DNA from: Haematobia irritans
Taxonomy: Eukaryota > Arthropoda > Insecta > Diptera > Muscidae
Assembly: GCF_050003625.1 (NCBI RefSeq)
Contig: NC_134398.1
Location: 196,795,700 to 196,859,699, forward strand
DNA length: 64,000 nucleotides
Reading direction: 5' to 3'
Part shown: piece by piece, positions 36,941 through 47,450 of the stretch
How the letters are laid out: each line of letters begins with the position of its first letter
Position numbering within the stretch: position 1 is the first letter of the stretch
Position numbers and translations under genes: made by a program
Notes under the pieces: generated by a model
Told to the model about the DNA's origin: nothing
What the model saw: the letters and a program-made list of their open reading frames with translations, nothing else
The model's database searches: none

Positions 36941-37536
36941 ACACAGAAAAAATATCACCAAATTTTTTCCAATTAAAAAGTTAATTGAAGTTGAACATTT
37001 TTTTAATTAATAAATTAATTGATACAATTAACTTTTTAATCATGATAGAAACATTAAGTTAATTAAGTCAATGATTGAAAATTTTAAAATTTTTTATTAA
37101 AAAATTAATTGATACAATTAACTTTTTAATCAAATTCGGAAGACTAATTCAGTTAAAAAAGTGCTTATTTTTTTAATTTTTAATTAAAAATGTATTTCAA
37201 ACAATCATTTGTTAATCGAAATAAAAACTCTAAGCCAATTCAGAAAGTAATTACAAAAAGTTACATTTTTTAATTAATAAATTAATTGAGTTTTGCAATC
37301 AACATCAATTAAATTAATTAAATAAAATTAAAAATAAAATTAAAAAATTAATTGAATCAATTAAAAAATTAATTGAAATTTGCTGAAAAACTCAAATTTT
37401 TAATCAAGAATTTTTTCTATCCCAATTAAAACTGTGATTGATACTATCATTTTCGTGATTGAAGACATTTCAATTAAAAAATTAATTGTATCAATTAATT
37501 TGGTGATTGAATCAGAAAAAATTTTTTTTGTGTGTA
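36941..37536 (+). mobile_element. AT-rich foldback MITE nested in the mariner
   Basis: It runs from cacagaaaaaatatcaccaa to aattttttttgtgtg. The interior is almost entirely aattaattgatacaattaac-type motifs in both orientations. Ends are inverted and imperfect. It can be aligned in reverse with 6056-6247, and it separates the mariner left end from the transposase remnant. Target duplication may be only TA. Confidence 0.65.
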
Positions 37537-37544
37537 TGGAACAA

Positions 37545-38224
37545 AATATCGGCCAAATGGGCGCCGCGACCACGGTGGCACACCTTCATCCGATGGTCCA
37601 AATTTTCGATGACGCTGAGGCATAATGGAGGTTCTATGCCGTTAATGTGCCGAATTATTTCATCCTTTAGCTCTTAAATTGTTGCTGGCTTATCGACGTA
37701 CACCTTTTCTTTCAAATAACCCCAAAGAAAAAAGTCCAACGGTGTCAAATCACATGATTTTGGCGGACAATTGATATCGCCATTACGTGAGATAACACGG
37801 CCATTGAATTTGTTGCGCAAAAGAGCCATTGTTTCGTTAGCTGTATGGCAAGTGGCACCCTCCTGCTGAAACCACATATCGTCCACATACATATCTTCCA
37901 ATTCGGGCCATAAAAAGTTCATTATCATCTCACGATAGCGAACACCATTCACAGTAATTGCCTGACCGGCCTCATTTTGGAAAAAATACGGCCCGATGAT
38001 GCCTCCAGCCCATAAACCGCACCAAACAGTCACTCTTTGTGGGTGCATTGGTTTTTCGACAATCACTCTTTGATTCTCATTGGCCCAAATGCGGCAATTC
38101 TGTTCACTCCACTGAGGTGAAAATGTGCCTCATCACTGAAGATGATTTTCTTCGAAAATTTATCATCCACTGTTGCCATTTTTTGGAACCATTTAACACG
38201 TTGTTGGATTGTGTATCTCTCCAT
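37545..38224 (-). pseudogene. Mariner-like transposase remnant (DD41D type)
   Basis: Cut-and-paste transposase relic on the minus strand, nuclear in an active relative. From the start at 38224 it opens with METYTI-like residues (MERYTIQQRVKWF), then jumps directly to a catalytic-core segment IIFSDEAHFHLSG. The N-terminal DNA-binding region and much of the linker are therefore deleted. A frameshift follows. The main frame (37674-38066, 130 codons) contains VTVWCGLWAGGIIGPYFF, WFQQEGATCHTA and SCDLTPLDFFLWG. Relatives usually have QQDGA; here the second catalytic aspartate is glutamate. Spacing to the aspartate of TPLD is 41 residues. A stop (TAA) after KPATI and a further frameshift precede the expected C-terminal HRGRGGHLADI-like end. 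It is clearly inactive. Confidence 0.85.
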
Positions 38225-39214
38225 GGTTCAAATTGAGTAAGTCTGAAATAGAGAAATGTCAAATAAAATTCGGAAAAAAAACTTGGCGTTTAGGTGTGGT
38301 TGACATTCAACATCGGCCCTTACAAGTTAACCACCCTTTAATATAATAAAAAGAAAATAAATTATATTTTTCTAATAACTTTTTTTTAATAAAATTCTGA
38401 CAAGTCCTTATGACACTTTAATATTATGCCAATGACAACATTTTCTCTTTGATACTCTAAATACAAAAAAAAAAAAAAACAAAATATTTCCAATATCATG
38501 ACCATAAAGTAAAAAACCACAGTCCTCATTTACCAAGAGACATGTCAATTAAACAAAATATTTTACCATCATTTATGTTTTAAGGATATGCCAATTCAAT
38601 TCCCTTTACAATTGATCTAATCTGTGGTCTCTTAGGTCAATTTGACATTTTGATGTTGAAGATATTTTAGTCCTTTTTTATTTTTCTTTCAAACTATCCT
38701 TCCTATTTAAATGCATATTTGATTTTTATCATGAATGCAGTAGGGTTACAAAAATTGAAAATCGAATCGGATTGACTAATCGAATTTTTCTAGAAAAAAT
38801 CCACTTTTTGTACAAAAAACAAGGAGACTTTTTATAATCTTCAAAATCGAATTAGAGACTTGGATAATTTTAAAAATCGAATATTAATGTTAAAATCGAC
38901 TAATCATTTGGATTAAAAGAAAAATATAATCCAAATATTTTAATGATAACTATCATACGACTGATACACGTATCCAGTTTGTTGCCATTTTTAAAATTTT
39001 CATATAATTTTTTTCTACACTGAAAGAATAGTTTTCTTTTCTTAGGAAAGAAATTTAATACAAATTAAGTTTTCTTTTGATGCTAAAAAAATATTTATTG
39101 AAGTTAATAAAAATAATTAGATAAAATCTTTGCAAAAGTTTGTCACAAATTCGGGTTTTTGCTCTTTAAGAAAGTACTTTATAACAAAAGGAAAGGGAGC
39201 CACCGTGGTGCAAA

Positions 39215-39310
39215 GGTTAGGTTAGGCTATGTTAGGTTAGGTTAGGTGGCAGCCCGATGTATCAGGCTCACTTAGACTATTCAGTCCATTGTGATACCAC
39301 ATTGGTGAAC
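39215..39310 (-). mobile_element. SINE 3' fragment inside a SINE head
   Basis: After 18 bases of plus-strand SINE head (39196-39213) the sequence switches to the minus-strand 3' end of the same SINE family. It begins ggttaggttaggctatgtta, then ggcagcccgatgtatcaggc, and stops at ccacattggtgaac. A second complete plus-strand head then starts at 39320. Confidence 0.75.
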
Positions 39311-39319
39311 AAAGGAAAG

Positions 39320-39664
39320 GGAGCCACCGTGGTGAAATGGTTAGCATGCCCGCCTTGCATACACAAGGTCGTGGGTTCGATTCCTGCTACGACCGAACAC
39401 CAAAAAGTTTTTCAGCGGTAGATTATCCCACCTCAGTAATGCTGGTGACATTTCTGAGAGTTTTAAAGCTTCTCTAAATGACTTCACTGCAATGTGGAAC
39501 GCCGTTCGTACTCGGCTATAAAAAGGAGGTCTCTTGTCATTGAGTTTAACATGGAATCGGGCTGCACTCAGTGATAAGAAAAAAGTTCACCAATGTGGTA
39601 TCACAATGAACTGAATAGTCTAAGTGAACCTGATATATCGGGCTGCCGCATAACCTAACCTAAC
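39320..39664 (+). mobile_element. tRNA-derived SINE, full length
   Basis: The head gagccaccgtggtgaaatgg, A-box-like region and B box gggttcgattcc are intact. The body has aaaaagtttttcagcggtag, acgccgttcgtactcggcta and ctgaatagtctaagtgaacc. The end is taacctaacctaac. The block from 39189 is bracketed by acaaaagg at both sides (left near 39184, right near 39663), consistent with a target duplication for the whole SINE complex. Confidence 0.85.
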
Positions 39665-40094
39665 AAAAGGGAATTTCGTTTGTCCAAAAATTCGTTCTTG
39701 AGGAATGTATTTTTTCTATGCGTGTATATTCTCTTCATATTAGCATCTCATTGAATCTTGAAAAGAATCTACATCGAATTGATACTCAAAAAGAAACAGG
39801 TTGCTAAAAGTTCAGGTGTCTATGGGATTATCCTACTAAATTTTCCCAGGCCTTGTCTATTGGAATAAGTCCAAGTCGTACCCTAAAATGTATATTTACT
39901 CCTGCCCTTTAATAAGCTTTGACCAACGATGGGACTTGCCCATATACACCAGAAACGAGTCCTGCATTCTGTCTAGGGGTTGGGTATCTTTAGCACGGTT
40001 GTCACAGTTGGTAGAAATCTACAAAAAATCAATTTACAAATTTGCCTTAGAAAAAAATTTGTATAGAAATAAAATTTAGACTAAATGTTCTATA
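39665..40094. other. AT-rich sequence, no gene
   Basis: About 430 bp with no recognisable feature other than a short minisatellite-like stretch before the mariner end (40055-40094). It is duplicated at 43657-44066. Confidence 0.4.
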
Positions 40095-40475
40095 ACAGTT
40101 TGGCTGATAAATCCCCGGTCTAACAAAGAAAAACACATTTTTTGTCATAATTCGTTTTTATTATTCAACATAGTTCCCTTCAAGAGCGATACAACGATTA
40201 TAACGACCTTCCAATTTTTTGATACCATTTTGGTAGTAATCCTTCGGTTTTGCCTCAAAATAGGCCTCAGTTTCGTTGATCACCTCTTCATTGCAGTCAA
40301 ATTTTTTTCCTGCGAGCATCCTTTTGAGGTCTGAGAACAAGAAAAAGTCGCTGGGGGCCAGATCTGGAGAATACGGTGGGTGGGGAAGCAATTCGAAGCC
40401 CAATTGATGAATTTTTGCCATCGTTCTCAATGACTTGTGGCACGGTGCGTTGTCTTGGTGGAACAACACTTTTTT
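40095..40475 (-). mobile_element. Himar1-like mariner, left end, copy 1
   Basis: The left terminal repeat begins ACAGTTTGGCTGAT after a TA dinucleotide (40093-40094). Its sequence and the protein it abuts closely resemble Himar1-type mariners. The element is cut at 40475 by the type II repeat. Because the duplication ends with that repeat, the right half is present only after copy 2. Confidence 0.85.
40161..40475 (-). pseudogene. Himar1-like mariner transposase, C-terminal part, copy 1
   Basis: Minus-strand frame from the insertion junction to the natural stop. It holds KKVLFHQDNAPCHKS, LLPHPPYSPDLAPSDFFLF and the C-terminal YYQNGIKKLEGRYNRCIALE. The spacing between the aspartate of HQDN and that of APSD is 34 residues, the DD34D signature of mariner transposases of the irritans subfamily. 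The N-terminal helix-turn-helix domains and first catalytic aspartate are not here; they lie, damaged, beyond copy 2. Upstream the open frame runs into the type II repeat head, giving a chimeric start MCYKRNDKLIIPS that is not transposase. Non-functional. Confidence 0.85.
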
Positions 40476-42392
40476 ATACCCACCACCATAGAATGGTGAC
40501 GAGGGTATAATGAGTTTGTCATTCCGTTTGTAGCACATTGAAATATCGATTTCCGACTATATAAAGTATATATATTCTTGATCAGGGAGAAATTCTAAGA
40601 CGATATAACGATGTCTGTCTGGCTATCTGTCCGTCTGTCTGTCTGTTGTAATCACGCTACAGTTTTCAATAATGAAGCAATCGTGCTGAAATTTTGCACA
40701 AACTCGTCTTTTGTCTGCAGGCAGGTCAAGTTCGAAGATGGGCTATATCGGTGCAGGTTTTGATATAGTCCCCATATAAACCGACCTCCAGATTTGGGGT
40801 CCTGGGCTTATAGAAATCGTAGTTTTTATCCAATTTGCCTGAAATATTAAATCTAGAGGTATTTTATGACTATAAAGAGGTGTGCCAAAAATGGTGAGTA
40901 TCGGTCCATGTTTTGGTATAGCCCCCATATAGACCGATTTCCCGATTTTACTTCTTGGGCTTATAGAAACCGCAGTTTTTATTAAATTTACCTGAAATTG
41001 GAAATATAGAGGTATTGTAGGATCACGAATACGTGTGCCAAAAATTGTGAGTATCGGTCCATATTTTGGTATAGCCCCCATATAGACCGATCTCCTTTTT
41101 TCACTTCTTGGGCTTGGGCCCATATAGACCGATTTCCCGATTTTACTTCTTGGGCTTATAGAAATCGCAGTTTTTATTCAATTTACCTGAAATTGGAAAT
41201 CTAGGGGTATTGTAGGACCACAAATACGTGTGCCAAAAATTGTGAGTATCGGTCCATGTTTTGGTATGGTCCCCATATAAAACGACCTCCCGATTTGGGG
41301 TCTTGGGCTTATAGAAACCGTAGTTTTTATCCACTTTGTCTGAAATTGGAAATCTAGAGGTATTTTAGGACCATAAAGAGGTCTTCCGAAAATGGCGAGT
41401 ATCGGTCCATATTTTGGTATAGCCCCATATAGATCCATTTCCCGATTTTACTTCTTGGGCTTCTAGAATCCGAAGTTTTTATCCTATTTGCCTGAAATTG
41501 GAAATCTAGAGGTATTGTAGGACCACAAATACGTGTGCCAAAAATTGTGAGTATCGGTCCATATTTTGGTATAGCCCCCATACAGACCGATTTCCCGAGA
41601 TTACTTCTTGGACTTCTAGAATCCGAAGTTTTTATCCTATTTGCCTGAAATTGGAAATCTAGAGTTATTGTAGAACCACAAATACGTGTGCCAAAAATTG
41701 TGTGTATCGGTCCACATTTTGGTATAGCCCCCATACAGACCGATTTCCCGATTTTACTTCTTGGGCTTCTAGAATCCGAAGTTTTTATCCTATTTGCCTG
41801 AAATTGGAAATCTAGAGGTATTTTCGGGTCATAAAGAGGTGTGCCGAAAACGGTGAGTATCGGTCCATATTTTAGTATAGCCCCCATAAGAACGATCTCC
41901 CGATTTAACTCCTTGGGTTTCTAGAAACCGTAGTTTTTATCTGATTTGCCTGAAATTGTAAATATTCTGGTATTTTAGGCTCACAAAAACGTGTATCGGA
42001 TTAAGTTTTTATCGGTCCATTTGGTAATGCCTCCATATAGACCGACTTCACTTCTTGAGGGTGTAGAAGGCGCACTGATCATGAAAATTGCTTGAAACTC
42101 AATGTAAAATTTCCAGATTTTACTTCTACCGATTTAAGATTTCAAATCAAGACGTTATTTTATAATTTTCGTGCCCACTTACATGAGATGTTAATGATTC
42201 TTCAAAAACTCAAACAAAAATGGTTCTTATAAATCCAGTATCTGATATAGTCCTCATAGGTGAAATCTTTAAATTTATCTTCGGGAAGTGTCCTCAAGTC
42301 CTCCTGAAATTTCAAAGGAAACCCTAATATTTGGTTCATGGTGGTGGGTATTTAAGATTCGGCCCGGCCGAACTTAGTGCTGTATATACTTG
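40475..42392 (+). repeat. Type II composite repeat inserted in the mariner, copy 1
   Basis: A complete type II element. Its tataccc...gggtata hairpin head is at 40475-40512, and a ctgtctg/ccgtctgtctgtctgt run lies near 40613-40645. Units of about 153 bp (about 40740-41950) carry tatagcccccatatagaccg. A unique segment and a tail with ttcggcccggccgaa and tgtatatacttg follow. It splits the mariner transposase reading frame. Confidence 0.85.
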
Positions 42393-43206
42393 TTTTATAA
42401 AATTCTCACAAGTCCTTATGACACTTTAATATTATGCCAATGACAAGATTTTCTCTTTGATACAAAATATTTCCAATATCATGACCATAAAGTAAAAAAC
42501 CACAGTCCTCATTTACCAAGAGACATGTCAATTAAACATAATATTTTACCATCATTTATGTTTTAAGGATATGCCAATTAAATTCCCTTTACAATTGATC
42601 TAATCTGTGGTCTCTTAGGTCAATTTGACATTTTGATGTTGAAGATATTTTAGTCCTTTTTTATTTTTCTTTCAAACTATCCTTCCTATTTAAATATAAA
42701 TGCATATTTGATTTTTATCATGAATGCAGTAGGGTTACAAAAATTGAAAATCGAATCCGATTCGACTAATCGAATTTTTCTAGAAAAAATCCACTTTTTT
42801 TACAAAAAAACAAGGAGACTTTTTATAATCTTCAAAATCGAATTAGAGACTTTGATAATTTTAAAAATCGAATTTTAATGTTAAAATCGACTAATCATTT
42901 GGATTAAAAGAAAAATATAATCCAAATATTTTAATGATAACTATCATACGACTGATACACGTATCCAGTTTGTTGCCATTTTTAAAATGTTCATATAATT
43001 TTTTTCTACACTGAAAGATTAGTTTTCTTTTCTTAGGAAAGAAATTTAATACAAATTAAGTTTTCTTTTGATGCTAAAACAAAATTTTATTGAAGTTAAT
43101 AAAAATAATTAGATAAAATCTTTACAACAGTGTGTCACAAATTCGGGGGTTTGCTCTTTAAGAAAGTACTTTATAACAATAGGAAAGGGAGCCACCGTGG
43201 TGCAAT

Positions 43207-43302
43207 GGTTAGGTTAGGCTATGTTAGGTTAGGTTAGGTGGCAGCCCGATGTAACAGGCTCACCTAGACTATTCAGTCCATTGTGATACCACATTGGTGA
43301 AC
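43207..43302 (-). mobile_element. SINE 3' fragment, duplicate of 39215-39310
   Basis: Same head-to-head arrangement as in copy 1: minus-strand SINE 3' end following a short plus-strand head (cgtggtgcaat). Confidence 0.75.
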
Positions 43303-43312
43303 AAAGCAAAGG

Positions 43313-43655
43313 GAGCCACCGTGGTGCAGTGGTTAGCATGCCCGCCTTGCATACACAAGGTCGTGGGTTCGATTGCTGCTTCGACCGAACACCAAAAAGT
43401 TTTTTAGCGGTAGATTATCCCACCTCAGTAATGCTGGTGACATTTCTGAGGGTTTCAAAGCTTCTCTAAATGACTTCACTGCAATGTGGAACGCCGTTCG
43501 GACTCGGCTATAAAAAGGAGGTCTCTTGTCATTGAGTTTAACATGGAAACGGGCTGCACTCAGTGATAAGAAAAAAGTTCACCAATGTGGTATCACAATG
43601 AACTGAATAGTCTAAGTGAACCTGATATATCGGGCTGCCGCATAACCTAACCTAA
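43313..43655 (+). mobile_element. tRNA-derived SINE, duplicate of 39320-39664
   Basis: Full SINE with head gagccaccgtggtgcagtgg, B box gggttcgattgc (one base off the consensus), body and taacctaacctaac end. It differs from copy 1 at a handful of positions. Confidence 0.85.
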
Positions 43656-44151
43656 CAAAAGGGAAAAATTCTTTCTTGAGGAATGTATTTTTTCTATGCG
43701 TGTATATTCTCTTCATATTAACATCTCATCGAATCTTGAAAAGAATCTACATCGCATTGATACTCAAAAACAAACAGATTGCTAAAAGTTTATGTGTCTA
43801 TGGGATGATCCTACTAAATTTTCCCAGGCCTTGTCTGTTGGAATGAGTCCAAGTCGTACCCTAAAATGTAAATTTACTCCTGCCCTTTAATAAGCTTTGA
43901 CCAACGCTGGGACTTGCCCATATACACCAGGAACGAGTCCTGCATTCTGTCTAGGGGTTGGGTATCTTTAGCACGGTTGTCACAGTTGGTAGAAATCTAC
44001 AAAAAACAATTTACAAATTTGCCTTAAAATTTCTATAGAAATAAAATTTAGACAAAATGTTCTATAACAGGTTGGCTGATTAGTCCCCGGTCTAACAAAT
44101 AAAAACACATTTTTTGTCAAAAATTCGTTTTTGTTATTCAACATAGTTCCC

Positions 44152-44448
44152 TTAAAGAGCGATACAACGATTATACCGACCTTCCAATGTTTTGATACCA
44201 TTTTGGTAGTACTCCTTCGGTTTTGCCTCAATATAGGCCTCAGTTTCGGGAATCACCTTTTCATTGCAACTAAATTTTTTTCCTGCGAGCATCCTTTTGA
44301 GGTCTGAGAACAAGAAAAATTCGCTGGGGGGCAGATCTGGGGAATACGGTGGGTGGGGAAGCAATTCGAAGCCCAATTGATGAATTTTTGCCATCGTTCT
44401 CAATGACTTGTGGCACGGTGCGTTGTCTTGGTGGAACAACACTTTTTT
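44152..44448 (-). pseudogene. Himar1-like mariner transposase, C-terminal part, copy 2
   Basis: Duplicate of 40161-40475 on the minus strand. HQDNAPCHKS and LLPHPPYSPDLPPSEFFLF are visible. The third catalytic aspartate (APSD in copy 1) reads PPSE here, so the DD34D triad is altered to DDE-like spacing. The frame also stops after RCIAL, several residues before the stop used in copy 1. The frame runs upstream into the type II repeat, giving a chimeric N-terminus. The accumulation of changes relative to copy 1 shows there is no selection on the protein. Confidence 0.85.
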
Positions 44449-46364
44449 ATACCCACCACCATAGAATGGTGACGGGGGTATAATGAGTTTGTCATTCCGT
44501 TTGTAACACATTGAAATATCGATTTCCGACTATATAAAGTATATATATTCTTGATCAGGGAGAAATTCTAAGACGATATAACGATGTCTGTCTGGCTATC
44601 TGTCCGTCTGTCTGTCTGTTGTAATCACGCTACAGTTTTCAATAATGAAACAATCGTGCTGAAATTTTGCACAAACTCGTCTTTTGTCTGCAGGCAGGTC
44701 AAGTTCGAAGATGGGCTATATCGGTGCAGGTTTTGATATAGTCCCCATATAAACCGACCTCCAGATTTGGGGTCCTGGGCTTATAGAAATCGTAGTTTTT
44801 ATCCAATTTGCCTGAAATATTAAATCTAGAGGTATTTTATGACTATAAAGAGGTGTGCCAAAAATGGTGAGTATCGGTCCATGTTTTGGTATAGCCCCCA
44901 TATAGACCGATTTCCCGATTTTACTTCTTGGGCTTATAGAAACCGCAGTTTTTATTAAATTTACCTGAAATTGGAAATATAGAGGTATTGTAGGATCACG
45001 AATACGTGTGCCAAAAATTGTGAGTATCGGTCCATATTTTGGTATAGCTCCCATATACACCGATCTCCTTATTTCACTTCTTGGGCTTGGGCCCATATGG
45101 ACCAATTTCCCGATTTTACTTCTTGGGCTTATAGAAATCGCAGTTTTTATTCAATTTACCTGAAATTGGAAATCTAGGGGTATTGTAGGACCACAAATAC
45201 GTGTGCCAAAAATTGTGAGTATCGGTCCATGTTTTGGTATGGTCCCCATATAAAACGACCTCCCGATTTAGGGTCTTGGGCTTATAGAAACCGTAGTTTT
45301 TATCCACTTTGTCTGAAATTGGAAATCTAGAGGTATTTTAGGACCATAAAGAGGTCTTCCGAAAATGGCGAGTATCGGTCCATATTTTGGTATAGCCCCA
45401 TATAGATCCATTTCCCGATTTTACTTCTTGGGCTTCTAGAATCCGAAGTTTTTATCCTATTTGCCTGAAATTGGAAATCTAGAGGTATTGTAGGACCACA
45501 AATACGTGTGCCAAAAATTGTGAGTATCGGTCCATATTTTGGTATAGCCCCCATACAGACCGATTTCCCGAGATTACTTCTTGGACTTCTAGAATCCGAA
45601 GTTTTTATCCTATTTGCCTGAAATTGGAAATCTAGAGTTATTGTAGAACCACATATACGTGTGCCAAAAATTGTGTGTATCGGTCCACATTTTGGTATAG
45701 CCCCCATACAGACCGATTTCCCGATTTTACTTCTTGGGCTTCTAGAATCCGAAGTTTTTATCCTATTTGCCTGAAATTGGAAATCTAGAGGTATTTTCGG
45801 GTCATAAAGAGGTGTGCCGAAAACGGTGAGTATCGGTCCATATTTTAGTATAGCCCCCATAAGAACGATCTCCCGATTTAACTCCTTGGGTTTCTAGAAA
45901 CCGTAGTTTTTATCTGATTTGCCTGAAATTGTAAATATTCTGGTATTTTAGGCTCACAAAAACGTGTATCGGATTAAGTTTTTATCGGTCCATTTGGTAA
46001 TGCCTCTATATAGACCGACTTCACTTCTTGAGGATGTAGAAGGTGCACTGATCAGGAAAATTGCTTGAAACTCAATGTAAAATTTCCAGATTTTACTTCT
46101 ACAGATTTAAGATTTCAAATCAAGACGTTATTTTATAATTTTCTTGCACACTTATTTTCTTGTTAATGATTCCTCTAAAACTCAAACAAAAATGGTTCTT
46201 ATAAATCCAGAATCCGATATAGTCTTCATAGGTGAAATCTTTAAATTTATCTTCGGGAAGTGTCGTCAAGTCCTGCTGAAATTTCAAAGGAAACCCTAAT
46301 ATTTGGTTAATGGTGGTGGGTATTTAAGATTCGGCCTGGCCGAACTTAGTGCTGTATATACTTG
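44448..46364 (+). repeat. Type II composite repeat inserted in the mariner, copy 2
   Basis: Near-identical to 40475-42392 in head, units and tail; the tail palindrome reads ttcggcctggccgaa. On its right the mariner frame resumes immediately. The T-rich transposase codons at the junction (gtgttgttcc on the coding side) make a T-tract the likely target. Confidence 0.85.
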
Positions 46365-46650
46365 TTCTTGTTCATATGGGGCCGGTGTGCCGCGATTTCG
46401 ACCTTCAAACGCTCCAATAACGCCATATAATAGTCATTGTTTATGGTTTTTCCCTTTCCAAGATAATCGATAAAAATTATTCCGTACGCATCCCAAAAAA
46501 CAGAGGCCATTACTTTGCCAGCGGACTTTTAAGTCTTTTCACGCTTCGGAGACGGTTCACCGGTCGCTGTCCACTCAGCCGACTGTCGATTGGACTCAGG
46601 AGTGTAGTGATGGAGCCATGTTTCATCCATTGTCACATATCGACGGAAAA
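46365..46650 (-). pseudogene. Himar1-like mariner transposase, central part
   Basis: Minus-strand continuation of the split transposase. It reads from the RYVTMDETWLHHYTPE region (first catalytic aspartate in DETW) through SAEWTATGEPSPKREKT, SAGKVMASVFWDAYG and KTINNDYYMALLERLKVE to AAHRPHM, where the type II repeat interrupts. An in-frame stop (TAA, 46529-46531) lies between KREKT and KSAGK. Everything N-terminal to RYVT, including both DNA-binding helices, is gone. It is replaced by a short ccacctaacctaacctaacc filler and then the end-proximal untranslated part of the element. Together with 44152-44448 it represents a little over half of a normal 345-350-residue transposase. Inactive. Confidence 0.85.
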
Positions 46651-46796
46651 CCACCTAACCTAACCTAACCTCCAGACGTCAAATTTTGACACGAATCATT
46701 TGAAGGTTGATACTATATAAAAATAATATGCATTTAATACTAGCGACGCCATCTATGTGTCAGACCGGGAACTTATCAGCCAACTTGTTAGAGTTA

Positions 46797-47450
46797 AAAA
46801 TTTTGACAAAATTTTCTACAGAAATAATATATTAACACAATTTTCTATGGAAATAAAATTTGTACAAAATTTTCTATAGAAATAAAATTTTGAAAAAATT
46901 GTCTACAGAAATAAAATTTGGAAAAGATTTTATATAGAAATAAAATTGTGGCAAAATTTTCTATAGAAATAAATTGTTGACAAAATTTCCTATAGAAATA
47001 AAATCTTGGCAAAAGTTTCTATAGAAATAAAAAGTTGACAAAATTTTCTATGTAAATAAAATTTGGACAAATTTTTCCATAAATATAAAATTTTCACAAA
47101 ATTTCCTATAGAAATAACATTTTGATAAAATTTTTTATTGAAATAAAATGTTGACCAACTTGTATATCGTAATAAAATTTTGATAAAATTTTTTATAGAA
47201 ATAAAATTTTGACAAAATTTTTTTATAGAAATAAAATTTTGACAAAATTTTTTAAAAAAGTTTTTGACCAATTTTTCTACAGAAACAATAATCAAATTTG
47301 AGAAATTGTCTATAGAAATAAAATTTTGACAAAACTCTTTTCATACATAAAATGTTGACAAAGTTTTCTATAGAAGTAAAATTTTGACAAAATTTTCTTT
47401 GGAAACAAATTTTTGACTAAAGCTTCTATAGAGAAAAAATTTTGAACAAT
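46797..47450. repeat. 29-bp minisatellite, short array
   Basis: Diverged units in the aaattttgacaaaattttct orientation follow the mariner directly. Copies of the variant ttcctatagaaataaaat are mixed in. Frames on the minus strand are artefacts. Confidence 0.9.

Larger units (their letters stand above)
36829..38338 (-). mobile_element. Tc1/mariner element with DD41D-like spacing, internally deleted
   Basis: The terminal inverted repeats begin AAGGGTGGTTAA at both ends and share ggGCCGATGTTGA a few bases inside. TA dinucleotides flank the element (36827-36828 and 38339-38340), as expected for this superfamily. The interior holds a broken transposase on the minus strand and an AT-rich MITE nested near the transposase C-terminal end. 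The element is non-autonomous. Confidence 0.85.
38389..42396. repeat. 4-kb tandem duplication, copy 1
   Basis: This 4.0-kb segment is repeated directly at 42397-46364. Copy 1 starts within ataaaattctgacaagtcct and runs to the end of a type II composite repeat. It contains a dispersed AT-rich repeat, a SINE fragment, a full SINE, the left end of a Himar1-like mariner and the type II repeat. By eye the copies differ at only a few percent of positions plus small indels, for example a poly-A stretch near 38466 absent from copy 2. Confidence 0.9.
42397..46364. repeat. 4-kb tandem duplication, copy 2
   Basis: Direct repeat of 38389-42396. The offset is 4008 bp at the left and 3973 bp from the mariner onwards, owing to small deletions (poly-A loss and others). 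The junction with copy 1 falls right after the tail of the type II repeat, at the short homology ataaaattct. Confidence 0.9.
44067..46788 (-). mobile_element. Himar1-like mariner split by a type II repeat, both ends present
   Basis: The left end ACAGGTTGGCTGATTAGTCC follows TA (44065-44066). The right end, on the plus strand ccgggaacttatcagccaac then ttgt, precedes TA (46789-46790). Removing the insertion at 44448-46364 leaves about 0.8 kb of mariner instead of the roughly 1.3 kb of a complete element, so part of the N-terminal coding region is also missing. Confidence 0.9.

Noticed and set aside
39215..39245. Telomere-like (TTAGG)n
   Set aside because: The short ggttaggttagg runs are the 3' tails of SINEs, occur at several sites next to SINE bodies, and are too short for telomeric arrays. 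Flies are known to lack TTAGG telomeres.
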